DNA of 64,000 nt from Dendrolimus kikuchii. Lineage: Eukaryota; Arthropoda; Insecta; Lepidoptera; Lasiocampidae. The stretch is taken from the NCBI GenBank assembly GCA_019925095.2, contig CM034401.1:16714338-16778337 (forward strand). Direction: 5' to 3'. Under the pieces are notes generated by a model. It was given only the letters and a program-made list of their open reading frames with translations. It was not told where the DNA came from and did not search any database. This document shows, piece by piece, positions 11,463 through 22,171 of the stretch. Position 1 is the first letter of the stretch. Every line of letters starts with the position of its first letter. The translations under genes and the position numbers were made by a program.

Positions 11463-14429
11463 TCAGTTTAGTATTGTGCTTTCTGTGTCACTGTAATTTA
11501 ATGTTTTTAACCATTTACTAACTTGGTGTTTAAACTTTGGTGCTGACATTTCTTTGGCGGAGGGTGTGTTTTGGCATACTTTATTATAAATGGATATATG
11601 GATATATGGAGGAAGGCGTTTGGCAAAGGTTGTATGTATTTTAGGTAAGGGTATATTATAAATTCTACGGGAGCTGAGGTATTGGAAGTTAGGGGCATTT
11701 AGGTTTTGTTTATGAATTGCTGTGGCTACCTTGCAAATATAGAGTTGTCGGACTGTCAAAACGTCACTTTCTATGTATAGTGTATTGGTGGGATATCTGT
11801 ACGGTTTTTTATGCATAACTTTAAGTACTGCTCGCTGTGCTCGTTCTACCTCTATAATGTTTGTTTTTGGGATTCCTCCCCAAGCAGCAAGACAGTATAG
11901 AAGTAACGACTGGCACAGCGCATAGTAAACCATTTTTAAAGTTTTTGGTGTCGCACAGCTACAGAGGGATTTCATGATGTAAATGGTTTTTCTGACTCTT
12001 TTAGATAGGGATGTAATATGACTTTTGAAATTTAATTTTTCATCTAGTTGGATACCAAGATACGTAATAGATGTGGTGTGTTCGATCGACGGGGGATGAT
12101 CAGAGGACTGTATACAAGAGCTTAGGCTGTGCGACAGATATAATTTAGGATGCGTACGAGGTTGGGAAGCACGGGTTTTATGAAACGTTAAATATTTAGT
12201 TTTTTTAGTGTTTAATGTTAGTAGGTTATTGTTTAGCCATTTACTGATGTCGGTTAAGCCTGTCTGAGCTGTTTTAAACACTGACTCCCAGGATTTGTTG
12301 TTAAATAATACAACCGTATCATCTGCATAACATATTATGTTAGCGCCCTGGATCGGAATTTTCGGCAGTTCATTAATATATATTAAGAATAGTGTAGGTC
12401 CTAAAATGCTGCCTTGGGGTACTCCAAAATTTACTGTATGCTGTTCACTACAATGCGATCCCACCTTAACAAATTGACAGCGATTACTCAGGTAGCTTTT
12501 AAACCATTCGTGACTTATACCTCTTACACCAATATGATTTAGTTTACTAAGGAGGATGGGAATCGAGACCGTGTCAAAAGCTTTCGCTAAATCTAGGAAT
12601 ACACCTAGGCAACATTGATTTTGGTCCAGGGATGTGGCGATTGACTTTGTTAGAGCTAGGACGGCATCTTCTGTTGATATATTCTGCCGAAATCCGAACT
12701 GCTTATCAGAGATAAGAGAGTATTTTTCCAAGAAATCGACAAGCCGTTTGTTAACTACTTTCTCTAGTAACTTTGAGAATACACTTAATAAGGTGATTGG
12801 CCTGTAGTTGCTAGGGAGGGTTCTATCACCACCTTTGTAAATTGGCGATATTTGGCCTAGTTTCCACTTATCCGGGAATTTTCCAGTGCTTAAACTGATA
12901 TTGCATATATGGGTAAAAGGTTGTATTATGATAGGCTTTATCATTTTAATTAGAAGGGGGTCACAGTTATCTGCACCAGGAGCACTACCTATCCTGAGCT
13001 CATTGATGAATGAGCCCACTTCTTCTTCATCAGTAGGGTACATGAGTAACGAATGGAGTGGAGAATTATCGGCTTTAATGTCAGAAGCGAGGGTGGTCTC
13101 TGTGCAGTTTAGTTTGGTTAGTGTTTGGTTTGCCAGGGCGCTACCAACGTTTGCGAAGTATCTGTTACAGTCATTTAGTGAGTCGTTTGGATTATCAGGT
13201 CTAATTAATTCTGTTGGTGTATTGCGGGATTTAGATAAATTACAGATATTGTTTATCGTTTGCCAAAGCATTTTGGGATTGTTACAATATTTTGACAGTT
13301 GCTGATTTTCATATGAAGTCTTGATCTTCATGAGAAGCTTATTCAGGAAGTTGCGATATCTTTTATATGTTATATTTAGGACTACGTTAGTGGGATCTTT
13401 TTTTGATTGGAGATGTAGGGAGTCACGATTTCTTTGACACCTCATTAAGCCGGGAGTTATCCAGGGTTTGAGGTTGTATTTGGTCCTTGGAATAACAATT
13501 TCTTTTGTATTTTTTAAGATTGACTGACTTAGATAGTTTTGAAATAGAATCGTTGCATTATCGACGTCCTCACTTTTAGTTATAGTTGACCAATCTATCT
13601 GTTCTAATGAGTCAGCTACAGCGGAGTAATTCGTGACTAATCTCGTCCGATGTTTTTTAAAAGGTTTTTTTGGGGAAAAGGGTAAGTATAACATACACAG
13701 TCTGTGATCAGTTATATCTGTGTGGGCTATTAAACCTACTCCTGTACCTAATTCGTCATTTGGATTCTTTACAAAGATGTGGTCTAGACATGCATTTGAT
13801 CTTGTTGGTTTAGTAATTGCAGGTATTAAGAAGTGTCCTGCTAGCATATTGAGATAGTCAGAACTTTGTTCATTGAGTGTAATTTCGTTTATGTTTATGT
13901 TTAAATCACCTGCAAGAATTAAACGTTGCTTTGTACTGACACTTTTCAGTAACTGATCAAGGGAAAAGAGAAAAGACTCCAAAGATGTAAAGGATGGTGA
14001 TCGATACACCCCAAGTATAGTGATAGTAGGGCACAGGTCTATTTCTAGGCAATTACAATCTTCAATTGTTGGTTCAGATACTGTAGCATCCCATGAATTT
14101 TTAACATACGCAGTAACCCCACCGCTTTTGTTTATGTATTTATTTGTTCTGTATGAATTATATCCTGATAGAGATGGTAAGGTCATATATTCATTTAACC
14201 AACACTCTGTAAGAATAATAACATCAAATTCAATTTTTAGGCGCCCCAGAACTACTGTAAATTCATCAAAGTTTTTTGATATACTTCTAATATTAAACGT
14301 TAGTAGTTTCCAATTAGATTTTGTGTTTGGAACGTATTCACTACATTTTTCCAGGCTTTCGATATTATGACAGTTTATATTGAGGACTTTATCTGATTCA
14401 GATATGATGTCAATATTGAATTTTATAAG
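11463..14429 (-). CDS. LINE ORF2: endonuclease-reverse transcriptase
   Basis: Encodes the retrotransposition enzyme, which nicks target DNA and copies the element RNA at the nick. The first in-frame Met is at 14186 (907 codons), but endonuclease sequence continues upstream in frame (LTFNIRSISKNFDEF and ILTECWLNEY), so translation must begin earlier; the frame is open to at least 14429 and no ATG is evident there. Endonuclease motifs seen downstream are YRSP, LAGDLNIN and TDHRLC. Reverse transcriptase motifs are ISPIYKGGDRTLPSNYRPI, DLAKAFDTV, FGVPQGSILGPTL and the catalytic CYADDTVVLF, followed by the thumb stretch YLGIQLDEKLNFKSHI. The C-terminus is basic and hydrophilic and ends TESTILN. 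No stop or frameshift interrupts these domains. An RNase H domain is not seen, as is usual for this group. Open frames on the plus strand here are shadows. Confidence 0.93.
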   Translation of the reverse strand, partial: LIKFNIDIISESDKVLNINCHNIESLEKCSEYVPNTKSNWKLLTFNIRSISKNFDEFTVVLGRLKIEFDVIILTECWLNEYMTLPSLSGYNSYRTNKYINKSGGVTAYVKNSWDATVSEPTIEDCNCLEIDLCPTITILGVYRSPSFTSLESFLFSLDQLLKSVSTKQRLILAGDLNININEITLNEQSSDYLNMLAGHFLIPAITKPTRSNACLDHIFVKNPNDELGTGVGLIAHTDITDHRLCMLYLPFSPKKPFKKHRTRLVTNYSAVADSLEQIDWSTITKSEDVDNATILFQNYLSQSILKNTKEIVIPRTKYNLKPWITPGLMRCQRNRDSLHLQSKKDPTNVVLNITYKRYRNFLNKLLMKIKTSYENQQLSKYCNNPKMLWQTINNICNLSKSRNTPTELIRPDNPNDSLNDCNRYFANVGSALANQTLTKLNCTETTLASDIKADNSPLHSLLMYPTDEEEVGSFINELRIGSAPGADNCDPLLIKMIKPIIIQPFTHICNISLSTGKFPDKWKLGQISPIYKGGDRTLPSNYRPITLLSVFSKLLEKVVNKRLVDFLEKYSLISDKQFGFRQNISTEDAVLALTKSIATSLDQNQCCLGVFLDLAKAFDTVSIPILLSKLNHIGVRGISHEWFKSYLSNRCQFVKVGSHCSEQHTVNFGVPQGSILGPTLFLIYINELPKIPIQGANIICYADDTVVLFNNKSWESVFKTAQTGLTDISKWLNNNLLTLNTKKTKYLTFHKTRASQPRTHPKLYLSHSLSSCIQSSDHPPSIEHTTSITYLGIQLDEKLNFKSHITSLSKRVRKTIYIMKSLCSCATPKTLKMVYYALCQSLLLYCLAAWGGIPKTNIIEVERAQRAVLKVMHKKPYRYPTNTLYIESDVLTVRQLYICKVATAIHKQNLNAPNFQYLSSRRIYNIPLPKIHTTFAKRLPPYIHISIYNKVCQNTPSAKEMSAPKFKHQVSKWLKTLNYSDTESTILN

Positions 14430-14749
14430 ATATGTTTGTTCGACGTGTAGTATATGTAGAAAGAGAGCCTGGAGATGAGTGTAATAAATATGGAGACATG
14501 TAATATTGCATAAATGTTATGTGATTAGTGTGACAATGAGCATTTAACAAAAATGGGTATATACTGTTTTGGTGTTTAGTGTTGTATAGTGTTGTATATT
14601 TGAAATGTGTGTAGTGTGTGTTTGTGTACTGAGTAAAGCATATATGTAATACAGTGATATAAAAACTTACGGGCACATGGCATATACGAGTGGCAGTAAT
14701 TGGACTTACATCTAATACAGAATTTAATTCACAATGATATCTGGCAGGT

Positions 14750-15829
14750 TTAAGACACAACGTATTTATTGAGGTCATTAATGCTATTAATTTTAATCGC
14801 TGGCTTATTATCATTTTCACGGACAAATATACCTCCGTTTTTAATCCAGCAGTATTTAAATTTATTAGCTGCAGCTTGGTCCCTGGCTTCACGAAATAAC
14901 ACTCGATGGTCTTTGGTAAGTCGCTCATTTATGTATATTTTCTTGGGAGACCCAGGAACTATGCTTTCAGATGTGAGATTTTTTCTAGCTTTGGCAGCGC
15001 TGATTATTTCATTTCTTTTCTGGCGTCGTAATAGTTTAACGATTATTGGACGGGGTTGATGTTGTCTTGTAGTCAATGAGTGAGTCTCTTGGGAACGTTT
15101 AGGACCGATGCGTGACATGTAGTCGATGTCTGTTTCAGCAAGTTGTATGCCTATTTTCTGCGATGTCACTTGGATGACGTGGGCTAAGTTCTCGTTGTTT
15201 AGTTCCGGAATGCCAATGATTTCTATCTCATTTCTTAGTTCGTTCTGTTCTTGGAAGTTTAGGCGCTGTTGAAGTTGAGTTACTGTGCATTTAAGATCAA
15301 TAATGCTCTTTTGGGCTGTTTCTAGTTCTTCGCGGACTTTAGTTTGGTTTTCTAGAGCTGTTGATGACATAGCTGTTATTTGGTGTTTGAGTTCAAGAAG
15401 TTCCTGACGCAAGAGGCTAATTTCCACGTTTTGCGCCTTCATGTCACTGATTTCCTGCCTTAATAGGCGAATTTCAGTTAAAAGTGTGGGATCGGTGAGA
15501 TCGGTCAGACTAAGCGAGTTTTCTTTGTTCGGCTTTGTTTTAGGTTTCGAACTACGGGTTGTAGTAAGCTTTGCTGTTTTGTTGTGAATGTCCTTTGACC
15601 CCCCATCTGTTGACAAGCGGTTTGGAGTCGGTGTAGCCTCGCCTTTGGGACGGGAGCAGGTACAGTTTGGGCATAACCAGCTTTTTTTGTAAGATTGGGT
15701 CAGGGCCTTATATGCTTTTTCTGTTAAGTTCGCACAGGTCAGGTCGTAGTTTTTGTTACATTTTGAACACTCCAAATAAGATGAACTCTGTATGGTTTCG
15801 TTGCACGTGTGACAGTTTTTGCTCGTCAT
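14750..15829 (-). CDS. LINE ORF1: PHD-like finger, coiled coil, FP-like C-terminal domain
   Basis: Encodes the RNA-binding partner protein of the element, expected to coat the transcript. I start it at the Met of MTSKNCHTC (359 codons), because the cysteine-rich domain begins there; the frame is open 38 codons further up to 15943. Residues about 6-53 form a PHD-type zinc finger: CHTC, then CSKC, a YDLTC segment and WLCPNC. The usual zinc-binding His reads Asp (YD where FH is typical), so metal binding by that residue is doubtful. Residues about 120-190 are heptad-rich (LLRQEISDM, LLELKHQI, TVTQLQQRL), a likely coiled coil for multimer formation. The C-terminal 170 residues (NEIEIIGIPEL, IIVKLLRRQKRNEII, IYINERLTKDHRVLF) resemble the domain shared by insect LINE ORF1 proteins and the baculovirus FP protein. 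That similarity is a LINE hallmark, not a sign of virus. Confidence 0.85.
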   Translation of the reverse strand: MTSKNCHTCNETIQSSSYLECSKCNKNYDLTCANLTEKAYKALTQSYKKSWLCPNCTCSRPKGEATPTPNRLSTDGGSKDIHNKTAKLTTTRSSKPKTKPNKENSLSLTDLTDPTLLTEIRLLRQEISDMKAQNVEISLLRQELLELKHQITAMSSTALENQTKVREELETAQKSIIDLKCTVTQLQQRLNFQEQNELRNEIEIIGIPELNNENLAHVIQVTSQKIGIQLAETDIDYMSRIGPKRSQETHSLTTRQHQPRPIIVKLLRRQKRNEIISAAKARKNLTSESIVPGSPKKIYINERLTKDHRVLFREARDQAAANKFKYCWIKNGGIFVRENDNKPAIKINSINDLNKYVVS

Positions 15830-16319
15830 GTTTTGTTTTAGTATATTTTTTTTGTATAACTGAGTTAGGCAATTGGGTATGTAGGGTGATCGGCCTATTA
15901 AGGTGGCACAAAAAATGTGAGTAAGCCGATTTTTTGTCCACACTGCGTCAGTCAGGGTATTTATTTGTGGCAGCCGGTTTACACCTTATTCAATAATTTG
16001 GATTTACGCGGATTATTTTCCTTATTAAGTCCAAAATGGGAATATAGTTCAGTTTTTGTACACTGGGTTTTTTTAACTTGTTTTTTTTTTTGTACTTTTT
16101 TTGTACTTTTGTGTTAATTGATCACTTTGGCTTTTTGAAAATTTATTAATTAATTATTTTTTTCCGATTCGATTAATACGCGGGGAGCACTTTTCACGGA
16201 ATTTGTTTTTTTTTTAAATTCGATTAATAAACTGGAAGATAAAAGTTCGATTTTGGCACAAACTGTTTTGTGGGAGATATTTTTTTTCCGGAAGGGATGT
16301 AATGTAGCGGGGCTGCACA

Positions 16320-16422
16320 TGCACGAACAACAGAGCGCCATTCAGGCTTATTCTTACACACCTCACTTGCTTCTTTCACATTCATAACTCTTGTCATGCA
16401 CGCTCGTTTATTCTTAAGGCTC
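16320..16422 (-). mobile_element. RTE 3'-region fragment lacking its tail
   Basis: Matches the RTE C-terminal coding region (plus-strand text GCACGAACAACAGAGCGCCA, then CACACCTCACTTGC), but stops before the (ATGT)n tail and the last residues. It abuts the likely 5' end of the large LINE. No target duplication is seen, so this is a broken piece rather than a fresh insertion. Confidence 0.75.
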
Positions 16423-16424
16423 AA

Positions 16425-17085
16425 CAAAACAGTAAAATTTATATACTTATTTGTAATTTTATACTATCTGCACTTTTCAGATCTATAAAATAACTATAAC
16501 TTTGTGGTAGATCAGTGAAGAGCCAAGTAGTTGAATATGTAATGTTATCAAATCAACCTCTATGTATCGATACAGATCGCCTTGCAAATATCGATATCGC
16601 TTGAGACGTTACTGAAAATTCAAATTTATTGAGGGGAATATCAAAACATACTAACATTTTGTGTTTCGTATTTGAACTAATACTTGTAAATATATATTTG
16701 TTGATAAGCTATTGGGTTTTTTTCGGCAATGCTGTCTAGAGTTATATTACCTGCTATTACATACTTGGTTAATGCATTTTAAATGTATATTTTTGAAGTG
16801 AAACTTCTATATAGACGGGGGGGGGGGGGAGGGATTAGGATTTTTCTGTCACGAAAAAGTGTTACGACCGCGTGGAGGAGCGGCATAAATTTAGACCAGA
16901 CGTGGTGAGAGGCGGCATAATTTTAGAGTATATTATGGATGCGTTTTTTGTTTTCAGTTTTTTTGTTTGTTAAAATAAAATATGTTTAAATAATAAACGA
17001 ATCCATTAAAATGTACCTAACCTTACCAAATCATAATTTGCAGTAATCCTGCGAATAATCTAAATGTGTGCTGGGCCACATAGTA
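16425..17085. other. intergenic with poly(G) and a small duplication
   Basis: A G run lies near 16817-16829. Between 16865 and 16930 a ~37-bp unit ending GGCGGCATAA(A/T)TTTAGA occurs twice in tandem with mismatches. Nothing coding. Confidence 0.4.
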
Positions 17086-17090
17086 GAAGT

Positions 17091-17253
17091 GAAACTTCAC
17101 CGGACAAGTGGAAAAACGAATCGCAACAAAATTTTAACTTGAAGTTTTACGGACAGGTTTTCAAATTGGACAAGTACATTAACAATCTGCCTGTAAAACT
17201 TCAAGTTAAAATTTTGTTGCGATTCGTTTCTCCACTTGTCCGTTGAAGTTTTT
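17091..17253. repeat. long inverted repeat (hairpin, ~66-bp arms)
   Basis: The left arm (17091-17156) contains GGACAAGTGG, CGAATCGCAACAAAATTTTA and ACTTGAAGTTTTAC. The right arm (about 17187-17252) is its reverse complement with about five mismatches, and the loop is about 30 bp. Likely a non-autonomous inverted-repeat transposon. Target duplication is not clear. Confidence 0.8.
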
Positions 17254-17819
17254 TTAAAGTCTGTTTAGCAAATGGGAATTCTTCTGTCTGTGTCCGCGTT
17301 TTTATATTATGTTACAGGACGGGTCACTTACCACTAGATACGGAGTGAAGACAAATTTGTTCGAAACCAAAGTTACAGATCAGTGAGGCAGGTGCGAGTT
17401 GCGGGGACATCTTAAGAGATGAGATAGTTATCGATTAACTAATCGGTATTCATGCAATATCGATAGAATTAAATATTATATATAAAAATTATGCCATTCA
17501 TAAAAATAGAATTTGTATAACGTCTTACACAATTAAGATAATAATGTCATATTTATATTGAAGAAATCCTATAACACATACCTTATTGGATAAAAACAAA
17601 CCATCACTATATACATATACTTTTAACAGCTTCTTCCCTGGATCAAATAAACAGATTGTAACATAAAATTATGGAAAAATAACAGAAAAGTATGTAAAAG
17701 TAGTAAGTAAAAAGTATCGAGAATTATGGAAAGTATTGGAAAGTACAAAGGTCTAAAAATTTCAAAAAGTCAGTACAGTCACTAATTAGTCATTATTTAG
17801 TAGTTGGAGTAATAAGCTC
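17254..17819. other. intergenic, nothing recognised
   Basis: AT-rich, no supported feature. Confidence 0.3.
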
Positions 17820-18270
17820 TATCCGGAAACTATCCTATTTTCCAGAATAATATTTCCTTAATTTATCCCGGATACTATATCATCTAGGACCTAGATTGAA
17901 GAATACTTTGAAATTTCACCCAAAACTGTCCAAAAGCTAGTCTGTGAAAGCGTTATAGACTGAAATATTGTTACCCATAGAACTATTCTATTTTATGTAA
18001 TCTGTGTCCATCCTCGGTATCGAAAGTACACATATCAAATTTCAGCAAAAACAGTCCAATAGTTTTTCCATGAAAGCGTAATAGGTAGACAAACAGAAAG
18101 ATTGGCAACTACCCAATTTTTCGGAATAAAAAGTTTTCTATTACATGACCATCCTCGTTGTTGGAAACATATACCGAATTTGAGTCAAATCGGTCCGATA
18201 GTTTTTCCGTGAAAACGTAACCGACAGATAGAAAAAGTAATTTTCGCATTTATAATATTAATAAGGGTAA
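17820..18270. repeat. degenerate internal repeats of a non-autonomous element
   Basis: Three loose repeats each run through a CC(G/A)GATA-like start, an AAATTTCA segment, GTCCAATAGTTTTTCC-type text and TGAAAGCGTAA with GACAG. The last ends TTCGCATTTATAATATTAATAAGG, a terminal motif also partly seen at 40764-40783. The class is uncertain. Confidence 0.45.
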
Positions 18271-19410
18271 TCATAATGGTTATAATTATTATAATTTGAA
18301 CTCAAAAATTCATTCTCTTTTATGAATATCGATATTGCGCTTGGTATGCGAACTGACAACATTAGTCTTTAGACAGGTTTAAACGTGTTTCCGCTAGTAC
18401 CATCATAAGTTGAGCTCTTCTATAAGTATTTAAATGTATTATTTTATTTACCAATGAAAAGTTATTCAATTTTTTTGTAGTTTGAACTTCTAGAAGACTT
18501 GCCACATAATTTCATGGAACATGTAGGCATATTAATTTCAATGTACGTAAATTAAACGAATACCAAATTAGGTTTTTGCTCGTAAACGTGCAAATACGCA
18601 CGGGTCTGAGCGTTGGTCACTACTAAACCTGTGCTTTGAAGCAAGAACGTACTTAAGATGATTTGCACAAAGTTTGGTGCACGACCGTCGATTTGTATGT
18701 TACATCTCTTGGAGATAATTTATGTGTTACACTCATATTTTTCAAATTAATGGGTCTATATAGATAAAATTTGGCTAAACGGTTTTTGTGTGTGTATAGT
18801 ATGGGGTATTGTTAGGCACATATTAAAAAAATAATTCAATTTTTTTTTGTATTCAAGAATTGCAGATTGTTCGACGAAGTCTCGACGAAACTTGCCGAAA
18901 ACTGTTTAGCCAAAGACTGAATGTACATCTGTAATATAGATTAGCAAATCTTGACAAACACTGTATAACTAAATAATCGGTGTTTGTTAGGTGATAATAA
19001 TCATTTTGTATGAAAATATTTAAAGCATTCCAAAAACAACAGCTGTTTAAAACGAAAATAATTTTAGAGTAAGTATAAAAACAAACTTCAATTGCTCCTT
19101 GCAAGCCTCATAATAGTTTTATGAAGTTTTCATAGCAATAATGGGTACACCACTAAAAGCTTTGCTTGCATAAAGACACGCCAAACTTCCCTCTTTCGCT
19201 TCTCGATGGCTCGTCGGTCGAAACCGCAACAAAGTAGAAATTACCCGTCGAAATGGAAATGCCTTCTTTGTAACTTACCCTTATTATGCGGCATCCGTGT
19301 TTCATTTGAAAGAGTGACGATGTAATTTAATTAAATTGGATTTCTAGGGTGTCGATACATTAAATTGACATAAAAAGTTTTCAGTAGAGACTAATAACTT
19401 CCGCTGTTTT
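18271..19410. other. intergenic, nothing recognised
   Basis: AT-rich, no supported feature. Confidence 0.3.
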
Positions 19411-19585
19411 CGTCTTTGGATGCAGAAACGGAGAAAGAATACTAATTTCTGCAGCGGTTATAGAACATCTACCTGTCGGCATGGCTACCACCCCTGGTTT
19501 AGAGTTTCAACGTCCTTGAGCTGTGTTACGATACAAGTGGCCAGGTTTCATTCCTACGTTCCAGTTCGGCAGCACATTGCTAGCA
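19411..19585 (+). repeat. Family S repeat, diverged 5' half
   Basis: Begins GATGCAGAAACGGAGAAAG and keeps GGCTACCACCCCTGGTTTAGA and GTGGCCAGGTTTCA. It lacks the 3' end and the A-tail. Confidence 0.7.
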
Positions 19586-19589
19586 CTTC

Positions 19590-20183
19590 AATGAACAAAT
19601 TAAAAAAACGTGTGCATCTCGGGACGTCCGACAGAAGTGATAACTTAACCTATTCTAAGTTGAACTATTTAATACTGAAATTGTTTAACTTGAGAAAAGC
19701 TTAGGTGATTACTTAAATTTTATGTATATTAATATGATAATGTAAGGAAAGGTTATTTATTAATAAAATCTTTAGTGATTATAAAATATATTTTATACTT
19801 AATTACAAATCTTGAATACAAGAATTTTGTGTATGTACATTATTAGTATCATTATTTAATCTAATTACCGAAATACGGCTAGCACTGTGGGTTAGAGTGA
19901 GAGAGGAGGAGCCTGCCTACCGCTGCCCTATGCGTGAGAGAAAAGTAAGCCAGACAGACTGGCGCCGTAACGCGTTACGTAACGAAGCGGTTTACCCTCC
20001 CATAAGAAGTTGTCACTCCAAAAAATATTTCGGTGTCCAAAGAGACATTAAAAGAAAAATTAAATAATATTTGGTTACATTACAACTACTACATTAAAAC
20101 TAATTCAATCGTAATTAAATACAATTAAAGAAAAAAACAAAATAATAATAAACTACTATAGATATACATAATTAAATAGATTA
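19590..20183. other. intergenic with CG-rich palindrome
   Basis: CGTAACGCGTTACG at 19966-19979 is a perfect 14-bp palindrome, directly preceded by GGCGC and followed by TAACG, within a locally GC-rich 130-bp patch (19870-20010). Function unknown. Confidence 0.4.
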
Positions 20184-20444
20184 TCTTATAGTAATATATA
20201 AATCTGAAGAGTTTGTTTGTTTGTTTGCTTGCTTGAACGCGCTAATCTCAGGAACTACTGATCTGATTTGAAAATTCTTTCAGTGTTCGATAGCCATTAA
20301 TCGAGGAAGGCGATAGGCTATATATCATCACGCTAAGATCAATAGGAGCGGAGCACCAATGAAGAATGTTTCAAAATCGGGTTATTTTTTAACTTACTTT
20401 TTTTTTAACTATTCCACGCGAACGAAGTTGCGGGCAGAAGCTAG
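20184..20444 (+). mobile_element. non-autonomous Helitron-like (family H1)
   Basis: Begins TCTTATAGTAATATATAAA after A, and ends GCGGGCAGAAGCTAG before T, so the insertion lies between A and T with TC...CTAG ends, as Helitrons do. A short hairpin CGCGA/TTGCG precedes the end. 261 bp, no coding. Confidence 0.82.
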
Positions 20445-21103
20445 TAATAATATAAATTGATATACCTAAATGCGAACAACAATATAATTCTATTTACTGC
20501 AACAAATTTTATTTAATGGACAAATAATGGTCAGTGGTCAAGTGTTTGAATGTAGAAATGGATGTAGCTTGTCTGATTTTCAAGGGGAGGGAGTTCCAAA
20601 GGCGAACATCCTTTTCCTACTTAGTTGGTATGTACACTGAAAGTTACCAGTGTGACATCATAAGGGTTACTTTAGATATAGGTACTCCAATAAATCGTTC
20701 GTATTTAATCAATCTGTTAGCACCAATGAGGGTTGAAAGACTTCTAAGCGTGACGCTAATGATGCTTATTGTTTCATAATTGTCTTCTTTTTAATCCCTG
20801 CTAATCTACGAGCCGCCTGTTTTGACTGAGAACTGAAAGTCTGAAATCGTCTTAATGATGCTTTCGCTTAATTAACAGATTAATAATAATATAATGTTTT
20901 AGGTTGAAATTTATACGTAATTTTCCATAGTATAGAATTTCATATTCATTTGTTCGATGCTTAATGTACATTTACATTAAATAAAATATAATTATACAAT
21001 AACCATACAGCATGATATGTAATTTATCAGATATTAAAATGAATTTATACATTTAATTAATTTTATTCTACTATTTGTATACAATTTTAATTATATTTAT
21101 TAA
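20445..21103. other. intergenic, nothing recognised
   Basis: An 81-codon plus frame (20534-20779) contains the words SYLVGMYTESYQC and INLLAPMRVERLLS but has no identifiable domain. Otherwise AT-rich. Confidence 0.3.
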
Positions 21104-21597
21104 TTAGGATATGTCCGCAACATGCTTGAATTGAAATTCCCGCGGGATTCACGGGACACAAAGTATCGCAGGATTTAAAAAAAGAATGTAAGCTGTCATT
21201 TTAGTGGAAACTGTGTCGGAACAAGACAATTATTATGCATCCATACAACTTTAAACCGCCCCCCGGGAAAATTCCCTAGGGATTCCTGAGACAAGAAATA
21301 TCCCACATTTTATTACATTAAATTTGCTATCGATCAGTAAAAAAAATCACATTGGAATTCGATTTTTTTTTTAATCTGGCCATTTCAAATAGCGAATAGT
21401 TTAAGTCAAGAATTAGCTGTCGATCAGCGAAAACTGCATCGAAATCAACAAACAGACAGACAGACAAACCCATAAACAGACAAGAAATAAAAAAAATGCT
21501 TCGTGTTTTCCATCGTTTATATAGTCTATTCCAGTTGTTTTTTTTAATAGATTGAATGTAAAGACACGGCATATTTAGAATTTTATAATATTATACG
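21104..21597 (-). mobile_element. non-autonomous Helitron-like (family H2), diverged
   Basis: Same family as 40797-41206 and 45129-45676. The 3' end on the minus strand reads ATCCTAA before T, a CTRR variant. The 5' end has mutated (TACG where TAGA is expected). Shared internal text: GAAATTCCCGCGGGATTC and CACAAAGTATCGCAG. Confidence 0.75.
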
Positions 21598-21832
21598 TTT
21601 TATTGTTATTTAAACAGTCTCGAACAGAATAATATGCTTTTTCCATCACGAACATTTTCGATTTGATTTTAAATCTGTTTATAGACTTAATATTTTTAAT
21701 AAGCGGAGGAAGTTTAGAGAAGGAGTTAAGTAGGTTTTAGGAGAAGACACTTTAATTCTATCCAGCTTAGGGTTTTCAAGGAAACTTTTTATGTTGGTTA
21801 CACCTAGGTATATTGAATCTGCAATTTTTTAT

Positions 21833-22139
21833 CCGTGCAGGAACGGAGAAAGAATACAATTTCCTGCGGCCGGGCGGCCTGTCGCAAGAGGCGACAAAAC
21901 AACCCACAGCCAGGTGGTAGGGTATTTGCCCGACTGGATGGCTACCACCCCTGTTCTAGAGTATGCCGTCATAACAACCTTGAGTTGTGTTCCGGAATTA
22001 GTGACCAGGTTCCAGTCTCCCTTAAGAAAGCAACAGCGCATTTGTAGCCTTTGGTGTTGCAAATGTCCATAGGCGATGGTAATCGCTTTCCATCAAGTGG
22101 GCCGTCTGTCTGTCTGTTGAACTCATGCAATAAAAAAAA
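21833..22139 (+). repeat. Family S repeat, full-length sense copy
   Basis: Runs from CCGTGCAGGAACGGAGAAAG to CATGCAATAAAAAAAA. One of the best-preserved copies. Confidence 0.88.
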
Positions 22140-22171
22140 TTGAATAACCATAACTACTAAATTGCTGATTT

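Larger units (their letters stand above)
11449..16200 (-). mobile_element. near-intact two-ORF LINE
   Basis: A non-LTR retrotransposon on the minus strand with 5' UTR (roughly 15830-16200, T-rich on the plus strand), ORF1 (to 14750), a spacer of about 320 bp, ORF2 (to 11463), and an extremely short 3' UTR ending in (CA)n. Both ORFs are free of stops, so this is the youngest-looking large element in the window. ORF1 with a PHD-like finger and apurinic-type endonuclease in ORF2 fit the CR1/Jockey side of the LINE tree; the clade is not settled. I could not identify target duplications, because the tail is a long microsatellite and the 5' boundary is uncertain. Confidence 0.85.

Noticed and set aside
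12886..14370. Plus-strand frames of 116-139 codons opposite the LINE ORF2
   Set aside because: Antisense shadows of the reverse transcriptase gene.
14750..15829. Similarity of ORF1 C-terminus to a baculovirus FP protein, as possible viral insertion
   Set aside because: This domain is common in insect LINE ORF1 proteins, and the following endonuclease-reverse transcriptase ORF fixes it as a LINE.
21829..22072. Recurrent peptides such as ERIQFPAAGRP and NTISCGRAACR at many places
   Set aside because: They recur because they lie inside family S copies, in all frames and with stops in many copies; no selection on one frame is visible.
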